Below are positions 12,361-19,487 of a stretch of DNA of 32,893 nt, piece by piece. The notes under the pieces were generated by a model. It was not told the origin of the DNA. It did not search any database and saw nothing but the letters and a program-made list of their open reading frames with translations. The position numbers and the translations under genes were made by a program. Position 1 is the stretch's first letter. The number at the start of each line of letters is the position of its first letter. Location of the stretch: IMG/VR virus record IMGVR_UViG_3300044638_003909, positions 1-32,893 of that record. One strand, 5' to 3'. Source of the stretch: a virus.

Positions 12361-13672
12361 TGTCGTACTTGCTATATAGTTCGTCAATCTGCTTGATCAT
12401 GCTTGTAGGCTCTTGCTTTTTGCCCTCTTTCGTTGGTTCGGGTATTGGGTTAATTGGCTCGGGTGCTGGTTCTTGCTTTACTTGCAAATTAAGCCCTACA
12501 ATCGTACCCAGTTCGTTAGCATCTAACGTAAATCCTGCCTGTGACAGCTTCACAACTCTATCGACTACCTCGTCAACGTCTTTCATCTCTTTGTATCGGA
12601 ATACATAACCGTCGAAACTATCGCCCTGTCTAGTCAAGATTGGAAACAGTTGTTTGTTTACTACACGTTCAATCATTCTTAAACGGTCAAGGTGGAAAAT
12701 CTCTGCAGTACGTTCGTGTACTTCTGCCTGTGAACGGCTCGAGCCATTGGACGAGGTCATTGTTTGCCCCTCGATAATCTTTGCTATCTGTCCGTTTGTG
12801 TATTCAATCAGTTCAAGGTATGTTTGGTAAATATCGCTACTTGAACTTGTTTGTAATATCTCTACTTCGTCGTCATATCCAACAAGTCCGAAAGTATTTG
12901 AGCGCATTTGTTCCAAGAATGATTTTAAACTTTCCGTTTTGACTTTATTGGTCAGATCTGTTTTGACAATTACTGGAGGAATACCAAACTTAGCTTGGTA
13001 GTTTGCCCAAAAAGACAAAGCATTTTTCTTGTAGATGTATAGCGGTGCAATGTTGTTGTAAAGTCCTTTGTCGGTCTTATCGCCCAATAGCAAGATATGG
13101 TCAATAAATTCAGGCAAAGTATAATCAATCATTTCAGTAGTGGCCTGTGGCCTCAATTTGATTCTGTGCCACTCTGGGACTATCAATTGACGTGGTATTA
13201 ATTGAACATCGTCGCAATCCCTACCGTCCCCGTCAGTATCGGGAAACACTTCCACGATTGCAAAGCCTTTCATCTCACTTTCAATGATATGCTTAACAAT
13301 TGAGAAAAACCAATCGCTAGAAAGCAAGTCGGTTTTCTCTTGGTCAATCTCGAATTGTTCACCGTTGATTTTTCCAACTTCAAAAACAGTTCCACCAATA
13401 CGTTTCAATACCGTAGTAAGGTGTGTTTTAACTGCATCGTCCTGTTCTATCTCTGCGTATAGCTGCATCATTTCGTATCTGTCGGGAGTAATCCAGTTTT
13501 CCCAATCTAGTATGGCATTACGCCACTTTTCAATGTCTGCCTTTGCTCGGTCAAGGTTCTTGAAAATAATGTCATCAATGATTGCATTCTTTCTTTTTTC
13601 CTCGTTCTGCTTGTACGCCAATTTAGTGATATTATCAACTTCTGTGCGTGTGTATAATCCAAATAGTCCCAT
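12350..13672 (-). CDS. Portal protein (DUF935, Mu gp29-like)
   Basis: A 440-residue protein. I chose ATG 13672 (MGLFGLYTRTEVDNITK), 14 bases after the previous stop. The body shows portal-type features: WENWITPDRYEMMQLYAEIEQDDAV near residues 55-80, LIPRQLIVPEWHRIKLRP in the middle, FGIPPVIVKTDL (about 225-240), and GQTMTSSNGSSRSQAEVHERT (about 300-320), a motif I associate with DUF935/Mu-like portals. The C-terminus is Pro/Glu rich. The portal ring forms the DNA channel at one capsid vertex and docks the terminase. Gene order TerL, gp36-like, portal, gpF, gpG is a Mu-like arrangement with one shift. Confidence 0.85.
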   Translation of the reverse strand: MGLFGLYTRTEVDNITKLAYKQNEEKRKNAIIDDIIFKNLDRAKADIEKWRNAILDWENWITPDRYEMMQLYAEIEQDDAVKTHLTTVLKRIGGTVFEVGKINGEQFEIDQEKTDLLSSDWFFSIVKHIIESEMKGFAIVEVFPDTDGDGRDCDDVQLIPRQLIVPEWHRIKLRPQATTEMIDYTLPEFIDHILLLGDKTDKGLYNNIAPLYIYKKNALSFWANYQAKFGIPPVIVKTDLTNKVKTESLKSFLEQMRSNTFGLVGYDDEVEILQTSSSSDIYQTYLELIEYTNGQIAKIIEGQTMTSSNGSSRSQAEVHERTAEIFHLDRLRMIERVVNKQLFPILTRQGDSFDGYVFRYKEMKDVDEVVDRVVKLSQAGFTLDANELGTIVGLNLQVKQEPAPEPINPIPEPTKEGKKQEPTSMIKQIDELYSKYDNAK

Positions 13673-13686
13673 TTGTGTATATGTGT

Positions 13687-14106
13687 TTAGTAGATAGTTT
13701 CTGAGCCTTGAACGTACCCCCAAATAACGGCTTTACCGTCATTGTTTTTGATAGGTAATGAAGTAAGCAAATTGCCCTTTTCTGCCAATGTGAGGTTCTT
13801 GAGGGCTTCCTCGTAGAAATAGTGACGCTTTCCGTCAAGTTGAACAGTTGGGAACGTAGATGTAAGTTTCCAAATAGCTATGTGTGCCAGTATTTCTAAT
13901 AGCGTACTGTTTCGTGCTGTTCCAGTCTTTGTGTATTCCAACTCCATGTCGTAACGGTTAGCCAGTCTGTCCTGTACATAGTTTTCAGCGTAGGCAATGC
14001 CAACGGGGATTTTATCTACTCCGTCGGCTTCGTAGTCCCGTTTTATAGTGGCGATTTCTCTTTCATCGAGAAACGTCTTGAGGTCGTTTGCTGTTAAATA
14101 ACTCAT
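13687..14106 (-). CDS. Mu gp36-like head-tail connector (DUF1320)
   Basis: A 139-residue helical protein (MSYLTANDLKTFLDEREIAT). The characteristic elements are an N-terminal FLDEREIATIKRDY helix, AENYVQDRLANRYDM and LEILAHIAIWKLT, the helix pattern of the DUF1320/gp36 family. That fold serves as a head-completion or adaptor protein that joins portal and tail. Here it lies between the terminase and portal genes, earlier than in Mu, which may reflect reordering. Length is typical of the family. Confidence 0.75.
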   Translation of the reverse strand: MSYLTANDLKTFLDEREIATIKRDYEADGVDKIPVGIAYAENYVQDRLANRYDMELEYTKTGTARNSTLLEILAHIAIWKLTSTFPTVQLDGKRHYFYEEALKNLTLAEKGNLLTSLPIKNNDGKAVIWGYVQGSETIY

Positions 14107-14127
14107 ATTTGTATCTTTGTTTGTGGT

Positions 14128-15600
14128 TTAGTATTCTATTCCGTCGCTGGCTCTCATTGCAATACGTTTGTCGGTGCTGTCTCTATTTTTAAACGAGTTA
14201 AATTGGTCACTAAAATAAAAGCATAAAAAGTAATCCATTGTATCGCTTAAGTGTCCGTATTTCTCGTATGTTACGCCCGTCTTTGCGTCTTTTACTTTTT
14301 CTTTCAGCTTAGTTCCGTCGCTTGCTTCTTTCACATAGCGAACATCCTCAATAGTCTTTTTGCAGTTTTCGCCAATCGTTATATTTACATCAAACCGTCC
14401 GCTGAATATTTGGTTGATAAACATCCCACGTACCATTACTGGTGGATTAGATAACGGCACCCTCGTTTGTGGGTTGTACTCCTGTAAATCGTTTGTTATA
14501 AGACTAAAAAAGTTGTACCCTTTTTGCAATTTTGCGTCTGCCTTTCTACTGGTAGCATCACCGTAGATAAACATCCCTGCCCTGTGGCCAACATATCGCT
14601 TTCTAAATTCAGTAATCGTATGTTCAAGCGTATTGCGTGGACTTTCCAAAGCAATTTCATCAATCTGCCAAGCGTTAAGTCCTTCGGCTTGCCATATTGA
14701 ACAAGAAACATAAGGATTTACGTTTTCATCAAATGACAAATGCAAAGGAAGTTCGGGGTTGTAACCTTTTGGCTTCACACTATGAGAAACATTGAACGCT
14801 TTGTAGAACTCTGCCCCTGTATCTAGTTTTCCCCATTCCCCAAGTGCATAAACCCTGTAATATGGATAATCATGTTTACGGTCAAACTCAAAGTCTGCAA
14901 TTGTGTGTTCATCTATAAATCCAACATTTGACAGTTCAGGGTGTCCCACCACCCAAAAATTGTCCATGTACGTAGTTTTGATTAGAATCGTATTGCCCTC
15001 CTCATTAATCCTTACAAAACTCTCGTCTGAAAGTTTGCTGTAATCAATTCCGTAAATTTCTTTTGGCAGATCAATCCACGTTTGCGTGTCAATGATTTCT
15101 TTTTTAATCCAATGTTCCTCTGAAATTGGATTCCACATTGCGATTATCTGTTGCCCAGGGCGACCACGTAACCGCTTCCGAACTTGTTTGAAATCTTCGT
15201 GTGTAAATTGCGATAATTCCTCAAGGATAACACGCTTGAACCTCGATATACCTTTTATCTTTTCGCTATCGTCAAGCCCTCTAAAACGAATGTAAGCCCC
15301 CGAAATGTTATCAATCTTGTTTTTAATGCAAGTAAAAAGCTTGCCTAAATTCCAGTTGTTTATTATTCCTACAAAATCCGAATAAATACTATCTTCAATA
15401 TCTGAACCTACTTTGCGACACACCATGTATCTGTCAGCCTCACAAAGCGTATCGTAGATTGTTGACTGTGTTACACTGTACGTTTTAGCTGCCGAACTTC
15501 CACCGTAGATAAGTAAAAACCGTATCTTTTTGTCTTGTGTATATTTTCGTATGTGCCAATACAGTGGATTGAATAGTTTCTTATTGAATTTAATCTCCAT
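14128..15600 (-). CDS. Terminase large subunit
   Basis: A 490-residue TerL. ATPase part: an atypical Walker A GGSSAAKT (33-40) and Walker B VILEE (124-128, catalytic Glu), with an arginine-rich coupling stretch (KRLRGRPGQQ) about 140-150. Nuclease part: LHLSFDENVNPY (Asp291), FIYGDATSRKADAK (Asp348) and YGHLSDTMDYF (Asp453/Asp456), the RNase H-like metal cluster. It drives ATP-dependent packaging and cuts DNA at start or end of packaging. The atypical Walker A and motif spacing suit the PBSX-like Terminase_3 group, which generally uses headful packaging; I cannot tell from sequence alone. The start overlaps TerS by 11 bases. Confidence 0.92.
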   Translation of the reverse strand: MEIKFNKKLFNPLYWHIRKYTQDKKIRFLLIYGGSSAAKTYSVTQSTIYDTLCEADRYMVCRKVGSDIEDSIYSDFVGIINNWNLGKLFTCIKNKIDNISGAYIRFRGLDDSEKIKGISRFKRVILEELSQFTHEDFKQVRKRLRGRPGQQIIAMWNPISEEHWIKKEIIDTQTWIDLPKEIYGIDYSKLSDESFVRINEEGNTILIKTTYMDNFWVVGHPELSNVGFIDEHTIADFEFDRKHDYPYYRVYALGEWGKLDTGAEFYKAFNVSHSVKPKGYNPELPLHLSFDENVNPYVSCSIWQAEGLNAWQIDEIALESPRNTLEHTITEFRKRYVGHRAGMFIYGDATSRKADAKLQKGYNFFSLITNDLQEYNPQTRVPLSNPPVMVRGMFINQIFSGRFDVNITIGENCKKTIEDVRYVKEASDGTKLKEKVKDAKTGVTYEKYGHLSDTMDYFLCFYFSDQFNSFKNRDSTDKRIAMRASDGIEY

Positions 15601-15943
15601 TTTCGGCTTCGTCGTCGTCGTAACCTACTTTTATTTTTGCGTTACGGTCTATTGTTAGTTCTGTACGTTCAACATAGCCTCTATTTCGTCCCTGTGTCTT
15701 TAACGTGAAAATGATAGCGGTCATATCGCCATCATTAACCTTGCTCATTAGCTTGCTTTCCGCTAAGTCAATGAAGCTATCAAACGAATCATTACGTGCC
15801 TGTCTAAGTATCGGATATTTGTCAAGCCACTTATGAAGCGTTGTTCTGTCAACTTTCAAAATGTTGGCAGACGCCTTTATATTTCCACCCGTTTTGTTAA
15901 GGGCTTCAATTATGATTTTATTCGTTGGTTTTTTAATTGACAT
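15590..15943 (-). CDS. Terminase small subunit (HTH)
   Basis: A 117-residue protein upstream of and overlapping TerL. The N-terminus is a helix-turn-helix of the resolvase/TerS type: EALNKTGGNIKASANILKV, turn, DRTTLHKWLDKYP (about 10-43). An oligomerisation helix follows (FDSFIDLAESKLMSKV), then GDMTAIIFTLKTQGRNRGY, typical of TerS proteins in Bacteroidota and other phages. The tail is acidic (YDDDEAENGD). It should recognise the packaging site and bring TerL to it. Immediately upstream (16566-16676) is a cluster of palindromes that could be its target. Confidence 0.85.
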   Translation of the reverse strand: MSIKKPTNKIIIEALNKTGGNIKASANILKVDRTTLHKWLDKYPILRQARNDSFDSFIDLAESKLMSKVNDGDMTAIIFTLKTQGRNRGYVERTELTIDRNAKIKVGYDDDEAENGD

Positions 15944-15973
15944 AATTCAAATTTTATGCTTGTTAAATTCTAA

Positions 15974-16534
15974 CTAAATTTCTCCATAACCTAATAATTT
16001 AAGCAATGCAGATTCTGCATTTCCTGATATTTTCATGAGTGAATCACGTACAAAAATGTACTCCTCATTATTAAATTCAAATGACATTTTCATTTTATCT
16101 GATAAATCATCAACGTCAATTTCTTTGTTTTTTTCTGCGTAGTCAATTCCGTTTTCTTCATTTATTCCAAACTCCCAGTCCTCGAAACCCCATTCTTTCA
16201 AATCGCCAACCTCGAAAAAGTTCGCCAAAGCGTCAAAGTCAAATTCGCCAGTGTTCTTGTTGAGCCTCACGTTTAGTTCCTGCTCCTTTTTCAAGTCCAA
16301 ACTAACTTCTGTGCATGGTATTGTTTCATTTCCCAAGTCTGCCCAAACCTTAACACGTTGGTGTCCGCCTACTATCACATTCTTTCGGTCGGGGTGCATG
16401 TTCACAATGATAGGGTCAACTATTCCAAACCTTTGCAGGCTCTTTTTGATGTCCTTGTACTGCTTATCCTTTAGAATACGAGGGTTGTACTCCGCAGGTA
16501 TAAGTTCAGAAATTTTGCGGTCTATTACTTTCAT
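15974..16534 (-). CDS. ParB/Srx-domain protein
   Basis: A 186-residue protein with a ParB N-terminal nuclease-like domain (about 1-105). ISELIPAEYNPRI, LQRFGIVDPIIVN and VIVGGHQRVKVWADLG (the GGHQR box) are hallmark motifs. The C-terminal part (about 105-186) has acidic EWGFEDWEFGI and DKMKMSFEFNNEEYIFV segments, seen when this domain precedes a DNA methylase in phages. No methylase follows here: the next gene is TerS. In phages such proteins may bind and nick DNA, regulate packaging or act in modification; which applies here is unclear. It is probably co-transcribed with the terminase genes. Confidence 0.85.
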   Translation of the reverse strand: MKVIDRKISELIPAEYNPRILKDKQYKDIKKSLQRFGIVDPIIVNMHPDRKNVIVGGHQRVKVWADLGNETIPCTEVSLDLKKEQELNVRLNKNTGEFDFDALANFFEVGDLKEWGFEDWEFGINEENGIDYAEKNKEIDVDDLSDKMKMSFEFNNEEYIFVRDSLMKISGNAESALLKLLGYGEI

Positions 16535-16565
16535 TTGCTTTTAAAAGTGTTGTTTCGTGTCGTAT

Positions 16566-16676
16566 CATCTTCCTGACGTCGGGAAGATGGTTTGTTAAAA
16601 GGCTTACCCTAAGCGCACTGTTCTTATGGGAAGTGGGGTAAGCATGTTGTTGACGTCAACGGTATGGTTAACCATA
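16566..16676. other. Cluster of palindromes next to the terminase genes
   Basis: Within the 149-bp gap between the ParB gene and the tRNA-like gene are: CATCTTCC (16566-16573) / GGAAGATG (16582-16589); GCTTACCC (16602-16609) / GGGTAAGC (16636-16643); perfect palindrome GTTGACGTCAAC (16649-16660); perfect palindrome TATGGTTAACCATA (16663-16676). TGACGTC occurs twice. It may be a packaging or recombination site, or a structured RNA leader of the terminase operon. Confidence 0.6.
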
Positions 16677-16682
16677 TTAGTG

Positions 16683-16760
16683 AGCCAAAAACAGGACTCG
16701 AACCTGCGACACTCTGCACATTGGGCTGAACAGACACTCTTCCAACTGAGCTATTTTGGC
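16683..16760 (-). tRNA. tRNA-like gene with an enlarged anticodon loop
   Basis: A 78-nt tRNA-like sequence. The acceptor stem GCCAAAA/TTTTGGC is perfect; the D-arm is GCTC-AGTTGGAA-GAGT; the T-arm is GCAGG-TTCGAGT-CCTGT; the discriminator is T and no CCA is encoded. The anticodon stem TCTGT/GCAGA (one G-T pair) closes a 12-base loop, TCAGCCCAATGT, instead of 7 bases. T73 and overall similarity suggest tRNA-Gly (GCC or CCC lies in the loop), but the isotype is uncertain. It could be inactive, frameshifting, or a tRNA mimic. Confidence 0.65.
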
Positions 16761-16840
16761 AATTTGTCGGTCTATTCCCGACTGTCATCCACTTGTTTAC
16801 CGCCCGTGCCAGCTAAATAAACCAATCCTCTCGTGGCTGA

Positions 16841-17062
16841 TTATTTTTGTTCTCCCTTAATTTGGTTGTCTGAATTGGAAACAAGCTGTTTTCCAATGTA
16901 ACCAAGTCCAGTCGATAGAGCAGATAGTCCAATAATTTGTGGGTCAACAACGCCAGTCTGCAAACCAGTAGATAGGCCAGCAACTACCGAACCAAGAACA
17001 GCTGCAATAATGCCGTGCAAAATGTCTTTGAAATTGATGCTGAATAACTTAGAATTTTTCAT
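16841..17062 (-). CDS. Holin-like membrane protein
   Basis: A 73-residue protein from ATG 17062 (MKNSKLFSINFKDILHGI). It has two hydrophobic segments, about 17-33 (GIIAAVLGSVVAGLSTG) and 42-58 (QIIGLSALSTGLGYIGK), and a short hydrophilic C-terminus (NSDNQIKGEQK). This FSINFKDILxG opening followed by two TM stretches is a form I associate with Bacteroidota phage holins. It would form membrane lesions releasing the endolysin at 4164-4610, which lacks a signal peptide. Unusually it lies between the DnaB and terminase genes, far from the endolysin, downstream of its own promoter and operator-like palindrome. Confidence 0.65.
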   Translation of the reverse strand: MKNSKLFSINFKDILHGIIAAVLGSVVAGLSTGLQTGVVDPQIIGLSALSTGLGYIGKQLVSNSDNQIKGEQK

Positions 17063-17102
17063 TTGAATTGTGTTTAAGTTGTTTATGAGTTTGTTTGAGC
17101 CA

Positions 17103-17144
17103 CAAATATAAACCAAAAATATCGTTTTAGATACTAAAAGTATC
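17103..17144 (-). promoter_or_regulatory. Promoter and operator-like palindrome upstream of the holin/terminase operon
   Basis: On the minus strand, TATATTTG (17110-17103) matches the TAnnTTTG -7 consensus exactly. Upstream, the palindrome GATACT-AAA-AGTATC (17130-17144) begins where a -33 box would lie. Its core ATACT-N3-AGTAT is the same as at 10244-10264, suggesting one regulator controls both promoters. Confidence 0.65.
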
Positions 17145-17164
17145 ATTTTATGATAAAAAAATAG

Positions 17165-18565
17165 TTAAAACGGCTCGTAATGGCTTGAATAACCATCTTC
17201 ACCAAATATCTTTTTGAATGACCTATCATGTTTGAAAAACACTTTCACGTCCCTTTCTCCCTCTCTATGCTTAGCGATTATTAGCCAGCCCCTACAATCC
17301 CAACTAAGCCCATTGTCATCTACTGCCTCAGTATCGTAGTATGTTGGTCTATGTGGAAAAATCACAATATCGGCGTCCTGTTCAATGTTTCCGCTCTCTC
17401 GTAAATCTTCCAACTTTGGAGCTTGAACCTTTACGCCTTTCATTGGTCGATTAAGCTGTGCAAGTAGAATGATTGGTATTTGAAGCTCTTTCGCTAAGTT
17501 CTTTAACTCCCCAGTGATATAACCCACTTCCAAATCACGTGTGCCAAATTTCAAATTCGTTTTTATTAACTGCAAATAGTCGATAATCATTATTTTCAAT
17601 TTTCCTTGCCTGTGCTGTTTTCTTGCCAGTGATTTGATGTTGGATAAATTTCTGATATTAGGATCATCCGCAATATCAATTCTCATTTTCAAAATGTCCG
17701 TAATCTTTTGGTCAATGAATCCCCACTCTTCAAATGTGAGTTGTCCAGTTTTCAATCGGTAAAAATCTATTCCGTCATGTTCTGTCAGCATCCTAATGAT
17801 TAGCTGAATTTTGGTCATTTCAATGGAAATAAACAAACAGTCATTGTTTGTCATACCTGCATACTTTGCGAAATTAACTGCAAATTGTGTTTTACCCATG
17901 GAAGGACGCCCGCCCAAAATTATTAAGTCAGGCGAATGCCACCCACCGTTTAGCTGTTTGTCTAGGTCTTTTAATCCTGTTGGTATTGCTGTTTGTTTTC
18001 CACTCTCACGTTCATATTGCAACTTCTTTAGGTATTCAATCGTTTCACTTACTGACTCCATCATTTCGCTTGCATACGTTTCATTCGAGCCAGTGGTTAT
18101 GTCTGTGAATGTTTTTTCAACAAACTCAAAAATATCAGCAACATCCGTCGATTGGTCAAATGCCATTTCTTGAATTGACGATGAAAGAATGATTAATTTT
18201 CGAGCTATCGCCTTTTGCCGAATGATTAGCGAATGATGGTGAATGTTTGCCGACGATGCAATGTTTGAGCAAAGAAGTGTTATTGCGTATGCACCCCCTA
18301 TTTTGTCAAGTTCATTTGTGCGCCTTAGTTCCTCAGTAACTGTCAGTAGGTCGATTGGGTTGTATTTATTTTTCAATCGCTGTATTGCCGAGAATATGAT
18401 TTGATTAGTTTCTAGGTAGAAGTCGCAAGCGTTTAACTCCACTTTTTCGATAGCGTTCTGCTCAATCATCAACGCTCCGATAACTGCATTTTCGATTTCT
18501 ATTGCGCTAGGCTGAATTTTATCAAGGCATGTAGACATGGTCATTTGCTGTTTCTTTTTTTCCAT
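17165..18565 (-). CDS. dnaB: Replicative DNA helicase, DnaB family
   Basis: A 466-residue protein from ATG 18565 (MEKKKQQMTMSTCLDKI); ATGs at 18544 and 18538 are alternatives. All overlap the initiator gene. Residues ~20-120 form the helical DnaB N-domain (IENAVIGALMIEQNAIEKV). The RecA-like domain has Walker A GRPSMGKT (219-226), Walker B IIDYLQL (327-333) and ESGNIEQDAD (about 390-399). It is full-length for DnaB. It unwinds DNA at the phage fork as a hexamer. The adjacent initiator gene would load it, and the overlap suggests coordinated synthesis. A holin promoter lies just downstream. Confidence 0.95.
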   Translation of the reverse strand: MEKKKQQMTMSTCLDKIQPSAIEIENAVIGALMIEQNAIEKVELNACDFYLETNQIIFSAIQRLKNKYNPIDLLTVTEELRRTNELDKIGGAYAITLLCSNIASSANIHHHSLIIRQKAIARKLIILSSSIQEMAFDQSTDVADIFEFVEKTFTDITTGSNETYASEMMESVSETIEYLKKLQYERESGKQTAIPTGLKDLDKQLNGGWHSPDLIILGGRPSMGKTQFAVNFAKYAGMTNNDCLFISIEMTKIQLIIRMLTEHDGIDFYRLKTGQLTFEEWGFIDQKITDILKMRIDIADDPNIRNLSNIKSLARKQHRQGKLKIMIIDYLQLIKTNLKFGTRDLEVGYITGELKNLAKELQIPIILLAQLNRPMKGVKVQAPKLEDLRESGNIEQDADIVIFPHRPTYYDTEAVDDNGLSWDCRGWLIIAKHREGERDVKVFFKHDRSFKKIFGEDGYSSHYEPF

Positions 18566-19274
18566 TGTTTTTTTCTTTTTCAATTTTGAACCAATTTGCG
18601 AAATGAGGAAAGCAATCACTCTTTGCCTTTTCTTTCACATTTTCAAGTTTTAGTTTAATGACAAATTCATTTATCCAGTTTTCAATTTCAAACATTGAAA
18701 TTTTATTTTGCATGCAGAATATTTCTTTCCAGTGTTGGTCAGCTAGTAGATAATCTTTCAAGTCATATATTGGAATTAAAAAACGATTTTCGGGTGCGGG
18801 AATTTCTCTCTCTCTCTCTCTTTCTTCTCTTTCTTTAATTTCTTCTCTTTCTTCTCTTTCTTTAATTGTTGTTAGCCGTCTGTTATCCGTCTGTTGTTGG
18901 TATGTTATTGGTATGTTATTTGTGTGTTGTTGGTCTGTTGCATTACCTTGATAAGTGTCCCATTTACAGACTGTTAACCGTGTTGTAAATTGCAACCCCT
19001 CAGTTTTAATCATTCCGTCAGCTTCCAACAGCTTAAAGAACGTTCTAACCTGTTGCAATGACCATACAAATTTCTTTGACCAGCTTTCAAGTGATAGCAA
19101 ACTTTGCCCTGCTTTGCAGTCATACAACTGACCTTTTATCAGTGTTTTGTTTGACTCATAATTTACTGTTAATAGAATTGTTTCCCATGCTTCACGCTTG
19201 GTTAGCGGTCTATATTCATTGTATAGCCAGTGGTCTAAGCAACCTCTATGTAGCTTTATCCATCCGTCATTCAT
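18522..19274 (-). CDS. Replication initiator / helicase loader with iterons inside the gene
   Basis: A 250-residue protein from ATG 19274 (MNDGWIKLHRGCLDHWLYNE). The N-terminal ~100 residues look like a winged-helix domain (LTKREAWETILLTVNYE, LSLESWSKKFVWSLQQVRTFFKLLEADGM) shared with Bacteroidota replication initiators. A low-complexity linker follows (about 110-160), first Gln/Asn/Thr then Glu/Arg/Lys. The C-terminal domain (about 165-250) includes MFEIENWINEFVIKLK and SDCFPHFANWFKIEK, resembling a DnaD-like or DUF7833 helicase-loading domain. The linker DNA carries six 11-bp iterons and a purine tract, the arrangement of lambda gene O. It precedes and overlaps dnaB. Confidence 0.85.
   Translation of the reverse strand: MNDGWIKLHRGCLDHWLYNEYRPLTKREAWETILLTVNYESNKTLIKGQLYDCKAGQSLLSLESWSKKFVWSLQQVRTFFKLLEADGMIKTEGLQFTTRLTVCKWDTYQGNATDQQHTNNIPITYQQQTDNRRLTTIKEREEREEIKEREEREREREIPAPENRFLIPIYDLKDYLLADQHWKEIFCMQNKISMFEIENWINEFVIKLKLENVKEKAKSDCFPHFANWFKIEKEKNNGKKETANDHVYMP
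18805..18868. other. Purine/pyrimidine-asymmetric tract beside the iterons
   Basis: Plus strand almost all C and T (TCTCTC and TTCTTCTC runs); minus strand almost all A and G. It encodes the Glu/Arg/Lys linker of the initiator and directly abuts the 11-bp iterons. Such tracts melt or form triplex easily and are typical neighbours of iteron origins, but low-complexity coding alone could also explain it. Confidence 0.6.
18871..18947. repeat. Six tandem 11-bp iterons inside the initiator gene: candidate origin
   Basis: GTT recurs at 18871, 18882, 18893, 18904, 18915, 18926 and 18937, exactly every 11 bp. Units: GTTAGCCGTCT, GTTATCCGTCT, GTTGTTGGTAT, GTTATTGGTAT, GTTATTTGTGT, GTTGTTGGTCT, then a decayed seventh. 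Eleven is not a multiple of three, so the repeat is not caused by a repeated peptide. Consensus roughly GTTRTYNGTNT. Confidence 0.8.
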
Positions 19275-19276
19275 AA

Positions 19277-19429
19277 TCAATTAAGTTTAATGTAATCTAC
19301 TCCGTCAATCCTTTCTACTGCCAATATTCCGTCATTAATCTGTTTGTCGATAGTTGGACGGCTAATCGCATACTTTTTCGAGTAATTGGATTTACTCATT
19401 AAATCTTTTCTGATTGTTAACCTCTTCAT
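19277..19429 (-). CDS. Small HTH protein upstream of the initiator
   Basis: A 50-residue protein (MKRLTIRKDLMSKSNYSKKY) with ATG 19429 and stop at 19277, directly before the initiator ATG (19274). It looks like a MerR/excisionase-type winged helix: SNYSKKYAISRPTIDKQIND (HTH), then ILAVERIDGVDYIKL (wing). Such mini-HTH proteins are common just upstream of replication genes in Bacteroidota phages. It may regulate the operon or help load the initiator; no direct evidence. Its promoter is probably at 19488-19495. Confidence 0.75.
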   Translation of the reverse strand: MKRLTIRKDLMSKSNYSKKYAISRPTIDKQINDGILAVERIDGVDYIKLN

Positions 19430-19458
19430 ATTTTACAATGTGTTAAATTTTATAGCTT

Positions 19459-19486
19459 AAAAAGTCCAAGTATTTCATTGGACTTT
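19459..19486 (-). terminator. Terminator after the DnaA-like gene
   Basis: On the minus strand, AAAGTCCAA (19486-19478), 8-base loop, TTGGACTTT (19469-19461), then a T-run to 19459. It would end transcription of the recombination operon after the DnaA-like gene. Its first arm overlaps the transcription start expected from the promoter at 19488-19495. Confidence 0.75.
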
Positions 19487-19487
19487 G

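Noticed and set aside
13284-13697. 137-residue plus-strand frame
   Set aside because: Antisense to the portal gene, Ser/Cys-rich product, no motif.
18801-18870. Slippage repeat in the initiator gene as a frameshift hotspot
   Set aside because: The GA-rich tract keeps an open frame encoding a charged linker; it is noted only as a possible melting region, not as a mutation site.
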